A DNA stretch of 9,792 nt from an uncultured Methanomethylovorans sp. (GTDB lineage Archaea > Halobacteriota > Methanosarcinia > Methanosarcinales > Methanosarcinaceae), in the NCBI GenBank assembly GCA_937968035.1, contig CALBTS010000820.1, forward strand, positions 1 to 9,792. The letters run 5' to 3'. The translations under genes were made by a program, and so were the position numbers. This document shows, piece after piece, positions 1-6,502 of this stretch (position 1 is its first letter; each line of letters opens with the position of its first letter). Under the pieces are notes generated by a model. That model was not told the origin of the DNA. It saw only the letters and a program-made list of their open reading frames with translations, and ran no database searches.

Positions 1-45
1 GATCGTATTCGGTGACTGGAGTTCAGACGTGTGCTCTTCCGATCT
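1..45 (+). other. Illumina TruSeq adapter and index left on contig end
   Basis: Bases 12-45 match the 34-base Illumina read-2 adapter, which begins GTGACTGGAGTTC and ends CTCTTCCGATCT. The first three bases, GAT, fit the end of the P7 primer (CGAGAT), and bases 4-11 (CGTATTCG) sit exactly where the 8-base i7 index belongs. This stretch is synthetic and not genomic. Translated forward it gives the peptide GVQTCALPI, a typical sign of adapter contamination in protein databases, so the plus-strand open frame from 12 to 221 is not a gene. Genomic sequence starts at about base 46. Confidence 0.97.
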
Positions 46-211
46 ATGCTGCAGAGATACCTGCAATCAGCACTGGCTTTAGGGTTACCCAGGTAAACAC
101 AGACCCGGTATCAAGGATGTTTATTACACCTGTTAGAACAGCGGTCAGAAAGGCGATCATAAGACCCCTTGAAAAATCCTTCCAGTCGAGGGTGAGAAAT
201 TTTGATTTCAT
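46..211 (-). CDS. Small membrane protein, holin-like hypothetical (3' end cut by adapter)
   Basis: Read on the minus strand from the ATG at 211-209, 55 codons stay open until the adapter junction. Codon 56 then becomes a false TAG formed with adapter bases. The peptide begins MKSKFLTLDWKDF and has a hydrophobic segment at about residues 18-33 (LMIAFLTAVLTGVINI). A second hydrophobic stretch seems to begin near residue 45 and is cut. This pattern, a short polar N terminus with LDWKDF followed by a membrane helix, resembles small hypothetical or holin-like membrane proteins I recall from Bacteroidetes. That is a resemblance from memory, so no function is assigned. There is no Shine-Dalgarno sequence before the ATG. 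The gene diverges from the epimerase gene at 315 and has its own candidate promoter. The real protein is longer than seen here. Confidence 0.68.
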
Positions 212-244
212 GACATTTTAGGTTTAGTTTAACTTTCACACCTA

Positions 245-275
245 TAAAGTTATGCTGAATTTCTTTGCCAGTCAA
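245..275 (-). promoter_or_regulatory. Candidate Bacteroidetes-type promoter for the minus-strand gene
   Basis: On the minus strand, TTG (275-273) lies 20 bases before TAACTTTA (252-245). The Bacteroidetes sigma-ABfr consensus is a TTTG/TTG box at about -33 and TAnnTTTG at about -7, with roughly this spacing. The -7 box matches except for its last base. Transcription would start near base 238 and give a leader of under 30 bases before the ATG at 211. The match is by eye only. Confidence 0.4.
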
Positions 276-310
276 GACCTTCGGACCTTAGACCTCTAGA
301 CCTCAGACTT
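276..310 (+). repeat. Imperfect tandem repeat of a GACCT-containing 7-8 bp unit
   Basis: Four units follow each other without gaps: GACCTTCG (276), GACCTTA (284), GACCTCTA (291) and GACCTCA (299), then a partial GACTT at 306. Unit lengths alternate 8, 7, 8, 7. The array ends only five bases before the ATG of the epimerase gene, so it would lie in that gene's leader or promoter. It also covers the TTG box proposed for the minus-strand promoter. Its role is unknown. Confidence 0.75.
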
Positions 311-314
311 TATT

Positions 315-1334
315 ATGGCAAAATACTTAGTGACAGGTACGGCCGGCTTCATCGGCTTTCACATGGCCAATGCTCTTCTTGAGAAGGGAGAGGAGGTTGT
401 CGGCCTTGACAACATCAATGACTACTATGATGTCAACCTCAAGTATGCACGGCTGAACGAGGCAGGCATTGAAAGGGATGAAGTCGGTTGGGGCAGGATA
501 ACTCGGAGCGCAAAGTACCCGAATTATCGTTTTATCAGGATGAACCTTGAGGACAAGGATGGCATGATGAAGCTCTTTGCCGATGAAAAGTTCGACTACG
601 TTGTTCATCTCGCTGCTCAGGCCGGGGTCAGGTACAGTATTGATCATCCAGATGTATATATACAAAGCAACATAGTTGGTTTCTTCAATATCCTTGAAGC
701 CTGCAGAAATTATCCGGTTAAGCATTTTCTCTATGCCAGTAGCTCTAGTGTGTATGGCAATAATGTGAAGGTTCCTTTCAGCGAGGAGGACAACGTTGAT
801 CACCCTGTAAGCCTCTATGCTGCCACTAAGAAGAGTAATGAACTGATGGCCTCTACGTATAGTCATCTATACAGGATCCCTGTAAGCGGGCTCCGTTTCT
901 TCACTGTCTACGGTCCATGGGGCCGACCTGACATGGCTATCTGGAAGTTCACCGAGGCGATTTTAAAGGGGAGTCAGATACAAGTCTATGCTGGCGGTAA
1001 ACTCACAAGGGACTTCACCTTTATTGATGACATAATCAGTGGTGTTATGGGGGTTTTGGCCAAGGTTGATACAGAGAAACCTCCAATATTGTTGAATATA
1101 GGTAACAATCACCCGATAACTGTTATTGAACTTGTATTGAATATTGAGCAGATTTTGGCTCGTAAAGCTGATATTGAATACTTACCAATGCAGCTCGGTG
1201 ACGTGAGTACTACTTTCGCAGATATTGAAAAAATTTTCAACTACTGTGGATTCATACCTGAGGTAAACCTCGAAGTTGGTTTAGAAAGATTTTGTGCATG
1301 GTTTACGAAGTATACCTCCTCAGGTTATGAATAG
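315..1334 (+). CDS. UDP-glucuronate 4-epimerase-like NAD-dependent SDR
   Basis: This 339-residue extended SDR probably interconverts UDP-glucuronate and UDP-galacturonate in the cytoplasm for a surface polysaccharide. The NAD-binding Rossmann motif is at residues 8-14 (GTAGFIG), followed by LDNINDYYD at 31-39. The catalytic part shows SSSSVYG (142-148) and the YxxxK pair Tyr168 and Lys172. The stretch RFFTVYGPWGRPDMA (194-208) is typical of the UDP-glucuronate 4-epimerase (CapI/LspL-like) branch. Length is normal for the family. The threonine-aspartate-glutamate pattern of sugar 4,6-dehydratases is not seen at the active site, so it is unlikely to be the missing LegB. The ATG at 315 gives the usual N terminus. 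GC content falls clearly in the last quarter of the gene. It is separated from the downstream operon by 203 bases and may have its own transcript. Confidence 0.88.
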   Translation: MAKYLVTGTAGFIGFHMANALLEKGEEVVGLDNINDYYDVNLKYARLNEAGIERDEVGWGRITRSAKYPNYRFIRMNLEDKDGMMKLFADEKFDYVVHLAAQAGVRYSIDHPDVYIQSNIVGFFNILEACRNYPVKHFLYASSSSVYGNNVKVPFSEEDNVDHPVSLYAATKKSNELMASTYSHLYRIPVSGLRFFTVYGPWGRPDMAIWKFTEAILKGSQIQVYAGGKLTRDFTFIDDIISGVMGVLAKVDTEKPPILLNIGNNHPITVIELVLNIEQILARKADIEYLPMQLGDVSTTFADIEKIFNYCGFIPEVNLEVGLERFCAWFTKYTSSGYE

Positions 1335-1537
1335 TAAAACCAATTTTAATTGACGTTAATCTCTGAATTATCTATTAAGGTTGAATGAGTGATAGAAGTA
1401 GAGATATTGACATTTGCAAGAAGATATTATGCAAAAATTATTTAAATTATAAAAGTACGGCTGTGTTTTTAATATGCATAAGAATTTATTAGTTTGTGTT
1501 AACCTTTATCACACAGAACAAAACATAACATTATAAA
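1335..1537. other. AT-rich intergenic gap before the nonulosonic acid operon
   Basis: These 203 bases are much richer in A and T than the genes on both sides. I see no strong hairpin with a T-run that would be a Rho-independent terminator and no convincing gene. A 35-codon open frame (1385-1492) has nothing to support it. The gap most likely carries the promoter and leader of the operon that begins at 1538. Confidence 0.6.
1464..1496 (+). promoter_or_regulatory. Weak candidate promoter for the operon
   Basis: TTAGTTTG (1489-1496) matches the Bacteroidetes -7 box TAnnTTTG at seven of eight positions. The T-rich stretch about 20 bases upstream (GTTTTT, near 1465-1470) is a poor match to a -33 TTTG box. 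If used, transcription would begin near 1503 and leave a leader of about 35 bases before the ATG at 1538. The location is sensible but the motif is weak. Confidence 0.22.
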
Positions 1538-2695
1538 ATGAGAAAATCCTTAAGTGAAACACTAAAATTTATTAGACTTCTTTATGGAAAACCAGTAGGT
1601 CCGATTTACTTGCATGAACCAGTCTTTCGTGGAAATGAAAAGAAGTACCTGAATGAATGTATTGATTCAACTTATGTAAGTTCTGTAGGTAAGTTTGTTG
1701 ATCAGTTTGAAATAAAAATTGCTGAGTATACGGGTGCTGACAAAGCTGTGGTTTGTGTAAATGGCACCAATGCATTACATCTGGCTCTGATCTTGGCAGG
1801 TGTTAAAAGAGATGATGAGGTTATCACCCAACCCTTAACTTTCATTGCAACCGCAAATGCCATAGCATACTCAGGAGCACATCCGGTTTTCCTGGATGTT
1901 GACCGGGAGACACTTGGTTTGAGCCCGGATGCTTTAAGCGAATTTTTAAAGACTTCAACAGTCCTGACTTCCACCGGATGCTATAATAAAATTACTAAAA
2001 GAAGAATTTCAGCCTGTGTTCCAATGCATACTTTTGGGCATCCTTGCAGAATTGACCAGATCGTTACGATCTGCAATCAATACAATATTGAAGTTATCGA
2101 AGATGCCGCAGAAAGTCTGGGAAGTTTTTACAAGGGACGACATACTGGAATCTATGGAAATATAGGAGTTTTAAGTTTCAATGGTAATAAGATCCTTACA
2201 ACTGGTGGCGGAGGTATGCTGCTCTTCAAGAATGAGGAATTAGCAAAAAGAGCCAAGCATCTTACAACACAGGCAAAGGTACCTCATGCATGGGAATTCA
2301 GGCATGATGAAGTAGGTTATAATTACCGTATGCCTAATTTAAATGCAGCCCTGGGGCTTGCACAACTGGAACAGCTTAAATCTTTTGTTCAAATAAAACG
2401 AAGGATAGCTGATGAATACTCTAATTTCTTTTCTGGTACTGAAATTGAATTCATCAAAGAGCCATTAGATTCAGAATCGAATTATTGGCTAAACAGCATT
2501 TTGTTAAAGGATAAAAAGGAGCGCGATGCATTCCTAAAATTCAGTAATGAACATGGTGTTATGACCAGACCTGCATGGGAGCTAATAAGTCGATTGCCAA
2601 TGTTTTCCAATGCACAACGAGGAGATGTGACTAACTCAGAATGGATAGCAGACAGGCTTGTAAATTTACCTAGCAGTGTAATTCCAGAAAAATGA
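1538..2695 (+). CDS. legC: LegC-type PLP-dependent sugar aminotransferase
   Basis: This 385-residue DegT/DnrJ/EryC1/StrS aminotransferase should put an amino group on C4 of a nucleotide-linked 4-keto-6-deoxy-GlcNAc, using glutamate as donor and pyridoxal phosphate as cofactor. Lys218 in SFNGNKILTTGGGG (213-226) is the expected PLP Schiff-base lysine. Asp189 in IEDAAESLGS (187-196) should contact the PLP ring nitrogen. NGTNALHLAL (75-84) forms the phosphate-binding region and MPNLNAALG (265-273) is another family motif. The N-terminal stretch LHEPVFRGNEKKYL together with STYVSSVGKF looks like the LegC branch specifically. Length is normal. It is the first gene of the operon, has no Shine-Dalgarno sequence, and its stop overlaps the next start as ATGA. 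LegC is the best fit; another 4-aminosugar transferase such as a PglE- or PseC-like enzyme is less likely given the neighbours. Confidence 0.9.
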   Translation: MRKSLSETLKFIRLLYGKPVGPIYLHEPVFRGNEKKYLNECIDSTYVSSVGKFVDQFEIKIAEYTGADKAVVCVNGTNALHLALILAGVKRDDEVITQPLTFIATANAIAYSGAHPVFLDVDRETLGLSPDALSEFLKTSTVLTSTGCYNKITKRRISACVPMHTFGHPCRIDQIVTICNQYNIEVIEDAAESLGSFYKGRHTGIYGNIGVLSFNGNKILTTGGGGMLLFKNEELAKRAKHLTTQAKVPHAWEFRHDEVGYNYRMPNLNAALGLAQLEQLKSFVQIKRRIADEYSNFFSGTEIEFIKEPLDSESNYWLNSILLKDKKERDAFLKFSNEHGVMTRPAWELISRLPMFSNAQRGDVTNSEWIADRLVNLPSSVIPEK

Positions 2696-3318
2696 AAGAA
2701 CCAATCGTACTTATCGGTGGCGGTGGTCACTGCAAGTCATGCATTGATGTAATTGAACAAGGAGAGGAATACCAAATCGTTGGTATTTTGGACGCACCAG
2801 AAAAAGTTGGTGAAAGGATCTTAGGTTATGAAATCATTGGAACAGATGATGATTTTATTATATTGTTAAAGACAATTAACAATTACCTGATCACTGTTGG
2901 ACAGATAAAGTCGGCTGCTAAAAGGGCTAAGTTATATAGCATGGTTAAAAACGGTGGCGGTAGTTTGCCTGCTATTATATCTCCAAATGCCTATGTATCC
3001 AAGTCTGCAACAATTGGAGAAGGAACTATCATAATGCACAAGGCAATTATTAACGCAGAGGCTAATATAGGTGTTAACTGTATTATCAATTCCGGAGCTT
3101 TAGTTGAACATGAAGCTATTGTAGGTGACTTTTGCCACATTTCAACCGGAGCAATCATCAACGGGCAAACTAAAGTTGGCGATCGATGCTTCGTTGGTAG
3201 CAATGCAGTACTTACAAACAATATATCTATTAGTGACGAAGTAATTATTTCTGCCGGTTCAAGAGTTTTGACGGACCTAAATACACCAGGTACATATTGT
3301 GACAACAGAAGACTTTAA
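2692..3318 (+). CDS. NeuD/PglD-family acetyltransferase, probable LegH role
   Basis: This 208-residue protein has an N-terminal PglD-type nucleotide-sugar-binding fold with the GGGGHCKSCID motif (9-19). A left-handed beta-helix of hexapeptide repeats runs from about residue 98 to 195 (for example ATIGEGTII, ANIGVNCII, TKVGDRCFVGSNAVL). His140 in VEHEAIVGDFCHIS corresponds to the catalytic histidine of C. jejuni PglD (VIEHE-type motif), with Glu141 beside it. The family transfers acetyl from acetyl-CoA. Placed right after the aminotransferase with a 4-base overlap, it most likely acetylates the new C4 amine, the LegH step. Sialic acid O-acetylation, known for NeuD relatives, is the alternative. 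The end of the gene overlaps the next gene by 20 bases. Confidence 0.87.
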   Translation: MKEPIVLIGGGGHCKSCIDVIEQGEEYQIVGILDAPEKVGERILGYEIIGTDDDFIILLKTINNYLITVGQIKSAAKRAKLYSMVKNGGGSLPAIISPNAYVSKSATIGEGTIIMHKAIINAEANIGVNCIINSGALVEHEAIVGDFCHISTGAIINGQTKVGDRCFVGSNAVLTNNISISDEVIISAGSRVLTDLNTPGTYCDNRRL

Positions 3319-4342
3319 ATCAGAAATCATCATTATTGCCGAAGCGGGTGTTAATCATAATGGTGACATTGATCTTGCGAAGAGGTTAATCGACGCAGCC
3401 GCTGATGCGGGGGCAGATTTTGTTAAATTTCAGACCTTCAAGGCAAAAAATCTGGTTTCAAAATCTGCAATGAAAGCTGATTATCAGAATAAAAATACAG
3501 GGGAAGCAGATCAATCACAGTTTAAAATGTTGAAGAAGCTTGAACTTGACGAAGGGGCACATATTGAGCTTAAGGGTTATTGTAAAAAGAAAGGAATTAG
3601 TTTCTTATCATCAGCATTTGATGAAGCAAGCGTTGATTTTCTTGAACAGCTTGGAATGGAAGTTTTTAAAATTCCATCGGGTGAAATAACCAATAAACCA
3701 TATCTCCAGCATATTGCCAAAAAAGGCAAATCGGTGATTCTGAGCACAGGTATGGCTAATCTGGAAGAAGTAAAAGCTGCAATTGCAGTTCTTTTAGAAG
3801 AGAAGCTGGATAAGCAGAAAATAACTGTTTTACACTGCAATACAGAGTATCCTACCCCTATGGAGGATGTTAACTTAAAAGCCATGCTGACAATCCGGGA
3901 TGAGTTGGATGTAGAAGTCGGCTATTCAGATCATACGCTCGGTATTGAGGTTCCAATAGCTGCAGTAGCGTTAGGAGCAATGGTAATTGAAAAGCATTTT
4001 ACTCTTGATCGTACTCTGCCAGGACCTGATCATAAAGCATCCTTAGAACCCGCTGAGCTAAAATCAATGGTTACTGCTATCAGAAATATTGAACTGGCAA
4101 TGAGCGGTAACGGTATAAAAGCGGCAAGTGATTCTGAAAGGCCAAATATTGCAGTTGCGAGAAAAAGTATTCACCTCAAGGCCAGAACCACCTCCGGTAC
4201 CATCCTTACATCAGATCATTTGGTTATGAAACGCCCGGGAAGCGGCATCTCCCCAATGGAAATAGATAACGTTATAGGTCGCACTCTTTCGGTTACACTT
4301 GAAGCAGATACCTTACTTTCATGGGATCATCTGAAAAAATGA
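3299..4342 (+). CDS. neuB: NeuB/LegI-type nonulosonic acid synthase
   Basis: This 347-residue enzyme condenses phosphoenolpyruvate with a free acetamido sugar. Here the substrate is most likely 2,4-diacetamido-2,4,6-trideoxymannose, giving N,N'-diacetyllegionaminic acid. The TIM-barrel domain starts with IIAEAGVNHNGD (12-23) and includes KFQTFKA, KIPSGEITN (124-132) and HCNTEYPTP. His212 in GYSDHTLG and His233 in EKHFTLD keep the 21-residue spacing of the metal-binding histidines of meningococcal NeuB. The C-terminal SAF/antifreeze-like domain covers about residues 285-347 (ARKSIHLKA, KRPGSGISP, NVIGR). The start is a GTG at 3299, inside the preceding gene. It is the only plausible start that keeps the complete N-terminal strand. 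The end overlaps the next gene as ATGA. Sequence alone cannot fully separate legionaminic from sialic acid synthases; LegC upstream favours legionaminic acid. Confidence 0.93.
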   Translation: MTTEDFKSEIIIIAEAGVNHNGDIDLAKRLIDAAADAGADFVKFQTFKAKNLVSKSAMKADYQNKNTGEADQSQFKMLKKLELDEGAHIELKGYCKKKGISFLSSAFDEASVDFLEQLGMEVFKIPSGEITNKPYLQHIAKKGKSVILSTGMANLEEVKAAIAVLLEEKLDKQKITVLHCNTEYPTPMEDVNLKAMLTIRDELDVEVGYSDHTLGIEVPIAAVALGAMVIEKHFTLDRTLPGPDHKASLEPAELKSMVTAIRNIELAMSGNGIKAASDSERPNIAVARKSIHLKARTTSGTILTSDHLVMKRPGSGISPMEIDNVIGRTLSVTLEADTLLSWDHLKK

Positions 4343-5454
4343 AAATTGGGATCTTGACTAGTTCCCGTGCAGATTACGGTATATATCTTCCTCTTCTGCA
4401 TAAACTGAAGGATGACACCTTTTTCGAGACTGATGTTATTGCCTTTGGTGCTCACTTACTGGCCAGATTTGGGCATACTGTTGTTACCATTTACAAGGAT
4501 GGTTTTAACGTACGTGAGGTTCCTGTTAACCTGGAAATAGGTGATTCACCCAAAGATATATCATTAGCAATGGCTGAAACGTTGCGAGAGTTTTCCTCCT
4601 ATTTTGCCAATAACAAATATAATCTGCTATTTGCCTTGGGGGATAGGTATGAAATGTTTGCTGCTGTGGCGGCGACAGCACCTTTTAACATTCCAATGGC
4701 ACATATCCATGGCGGCGAAACAACCCTGGGAGCCATAGATAATGCGTTCCGACATTCAATAACCTGCTTTTCAAAGTATCATTTTACCTCAACAGAGGAA
4801 TACAAGAATCGTGTTCTGCAAATCACCGGCAATAAAGATTATGTTTACAATGTAGGAGCATTGAGCATTGACACCCTCCAACAGTTAAAGCTACTCGAGA
4901 TTTCGGAATTTAGGGAGAAGTACAGTATTGATTTATCCAGGCCTACAGTTTTGTTCACCTTTCATCCTGAAACCGTTGCATATGAGATTAACAAGAATCA
5001 TATTGCAGAAATAATAAAAGCGTTGAGAAGTCTAACTAAGTACCAAATCATTGTGACCATGCCCAACGCTGATACAATGGGTTTAATGATACGCGAGGAA
5101 CTGGGAAAGGCAGCCATAGAATTGCCAAGTATAACTATCGTTGAGTCATTTGGTTCATTAGGTTATTTGTCTGCAATGAAACATTGTGCATTTATGCTCG
5201 GAAACTCATCAAGCGGATTCGTCGAGGCTGCATATTTCTCGAAACCAGTGATTAATTTGGGTAACAGGCAGAAAGGTCGTATTATAACCACAAATATATT
5301 GACAGTTCCAATTACTGAAAGAGACATTGTTAACGCCGTAAAAGTTGTCGAGAAGACCGAGACCACTATAGTAGAACCAGTTTACGGAACTGGAGGCACA
5401 GCATCAGCAATAGTTCAAATCATCAAACAACAACTTTCCTTAAACCATAAATGA
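4339..5454 (+). CDS. neuC: NeuC/LegG-type hydrolysing nucleotide-sugar 2-epimerase
   Basis: This enzyme removes the nucleotide from a GDP- or UDP-linked 2,4-diacetamido-trideoxyglucose and inverts C2, releasing the free manno sugar for NeuB. I take the ATG at 4339, which overlaps the neuB stop as ATGA and gives the typical N terminus MKIGILTSSRADYG; an in-frame ATG at 4321 would only add six residues. The protein is then 371 residues, normal for the family. It has the GT-B-like fold of WecB/NeuC enzymes, with GDRYEM (101-106), HIHGGETTLGAIDN (122-135), FHPET (208-212), GNSSSGFVEA (288-297) and NLGNRQKGR (306-314). Asp102, Glu127 and Asp134 are likely active-site acids by family comparison. 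It lies between the synthase and the nucleotidyltransferase, with one base before the next start. Base specificity (UDP or GDP) cannot be read off here. Confidence 0.92.
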   Translation: MKIGILTSSRADYGIYLPLLHKLKDDTFFETDVIAFGAHLLARFGHTVVTIYKDGFNVREVPVNLEIGDSPKDISLAMAETLREFSSYFANNKYNLLFALGDRYEMFAAVAATAPFNIPMAHIHGGETTLGAIDNAFRHSITCFSKYHFTSTEEYKNRVLQITGNKDYVYNVGALSIDTLQQLKLLEISEFREKYSIDLSRPTVLFTFHPETVAYEINKNHIAEIIKALRSLTKYQIIVTMPNADTMGLMIREELGKAAIELPSITIVESFGSLGYLSAMKHCAFMLGNSSSGFVEAAYFSKPVINLGNRQKGRIITTNILTVPITERDIVNAVKVVEKTETTIVEPVYGTGGTASAIVQIIKQQLSLNHK

Positions 5455-5455
5455 G

Positions 5456-6502
5456 GTGAATACTTTCAGAAAACATCTCCTCAAAACAGGGAGCACAATC
5501 AGAGAGGCCCTTGCCCGTCTTGAAATATTAGCCAAGGATGCAATCCTTTTTGTGGTTGATGACGATGATCATCTTGTCGGGTCGCTTACAGATGGCGATG
5601 TCCGGAGAGGATTACTTAGAGGAATTATGATTGATCAGGCAGTAGATGAGATAATTCAATCTCATCCACGTTTTATACGCAAAGACGATCATGATCTGAA
5701 CAAGGTCATTGAATACAGAGAAAATAATTTCAGGCTACTTCCCATCATTGACAAAAACAACAAAGTCATCAATGTTATTAACTTCAGGGAGCTTAAATCT
5801 TATTTGCCTGTTGATGCGGTTATCATGGCCGGAGGACGAGGAAAAAGACTAAGCCCTTTGACTGATGAAATCCCTAAGCCACTCCTGAAGCTCGGCGATA
5901 AACCTATCATTGAATTTAATCTTGAACGATTAGCTCTTTTTGGCATAGATGACTTTTGGATTTGCCTAAAATATTTAGGCAATCAAATTGAAGACTGGGG
6001 AGGTGATGGCAGGAACAGAAATATCAATATTCAATATGTCTATGAAGAAGAACCTCTTGGCACCATCGGGGCAGTTTCTCTAATTAAAAATTTAAGTCAT
6101 GATTATGTTTTGGTGGCTAACTCAGATATTTTAACAAATATAGATTATGAGCACTTTTTCCTGGACTTCTTAAAGCAGGAGGCAGATCTGTCTGTAGTAA
6201 CAATTCCATACGCCGTCGATATACCCTATGCTGTTCTGGAAACAAATAATGGGAATGTCCTGAATTTCCGAGAGAAGCCGACTTATACATATTATTCAAA
6301 CGGTGGAATATATTTAATGAAGAAAGAGATTATTAATTTTATTCCAAATCATAAGTCCTTTGATGCTACGGATCTGATAGAAATGCTACTCAGGGCAGGC
6401 AGGAAGGTCGCATCTTATGCACTTGCTGGGTATTGGTTGGATATTGGCAGACATGAGGACTACCTAAAGGCACAAAAAGACATCACTCATATTAAGTTTT
6501 GA
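5456..6502 (+). CDS. ptmE: PtmE-type CBS-domain sugar-1-phosphate nucleotidyltransferase
   Basis: This 348-residue protein has two parts. Residues 1 to about 115 form a pair of CBS domains (FVVDDDDHLVGSLTDGDVRR at 32-51 and LLPIIDKNNKVINVINF at 94-110). Residues 120-348 form a nucleotidyltransferase with the signature AGGRGKRLSPLTDEIPKPLL (125-144), EEEPLGTIGA (197-206), the metal-binding NSD (222-224) and GYWLDIGRHEDYL (325-337). This layout matches C. jejuni PtmE (Cj1329), described as a glucosamine-1-phosphate guanylyltransferase that feeds the GDP-linked legionaminic acid route. The nucleotide is an inference from that match. CBS pairs usually bind adenosine nucleotides, so activity may be controlled by energy state. 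The start is GTG at 5456, one base after the neuC stop; the ATG at 5451 is in another frame and stops at once. Confidence 0.87.
   Translation: MNTFRKHLLKTGSTIREALARLEILAKDAILFVVDDDDHLVGSLTDGDVRRGLLRGIMIDQAVDEIIQSHPRFIRKDDHDLNKVIEYRENNFRLLPIIDKNNKVINVINFRELKSYLPVDAVIMAGGRGKRLSPLTDEIPKPLLKLGDKPIIEFNLERLALFGIDDFWICLKYLGNQIEDWGGDGRNRNINIQYVYEEEPLGTIGAVSLIKNLSHDYVLVANSDILTNIDYEHFFLDFLKQEADLSVVTIPYAVDIPYAVLETNNGNVLNFREKPTYTYYSNGGIYLMKKEIINFIPNHKSFDATDLIEMLLRAGRKVASYALAGYWLDIGRHEDYLKAQKDITHIKF

Noticed and set aside
12..221. Plus-strand 69-residue open frame at the left edge
   Set aside because: Its first eleven codons are adapter sequence and the rest reads the complement of a better-supported minus-strand gene.
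327..866. 179-codon minus-strand open frame inside the epimerase gene
   Set aside because: It is the shadow of a strongly conserved plus-strand gene and shows no recognisable domain or start context.
315..1334. Epimerase-like gene considered as the missing LegB 4,6-dehydratase
   Set aside because: SSSSVYG, YAATK and RFFTVYGPWGRPDMA fit UDP-glucuronate 4-epimerases and not GlcNAc 4,6-dehydratases.
1341..1360. CAATTTTAATTG palindrome after the epimerase stop, considered as a terminator
   Set aside because: The stem is short and all A/T-rich, the loop is two bases, and no T-run follows.
1385..1492. 35-codon plus-strand frame (starts MSDRSRDIDI) in the AT-rich gap, with an AAGG a few bases upstream
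   Set aside because: Short frames are expected by chance in such AT-rich sequence, the residue mix is typical of that, and other genes here do not use Shine-Dalgarno sites.
1495..1515. TGTGT ... ACACA inverted repeat before the operon, considered as an operator or a CRP-like site
   Set aside because: The stem is only 5 bp, the spacing does not fit the TGTGA-N6-TCACA pattern, and such a match is likely by chance.
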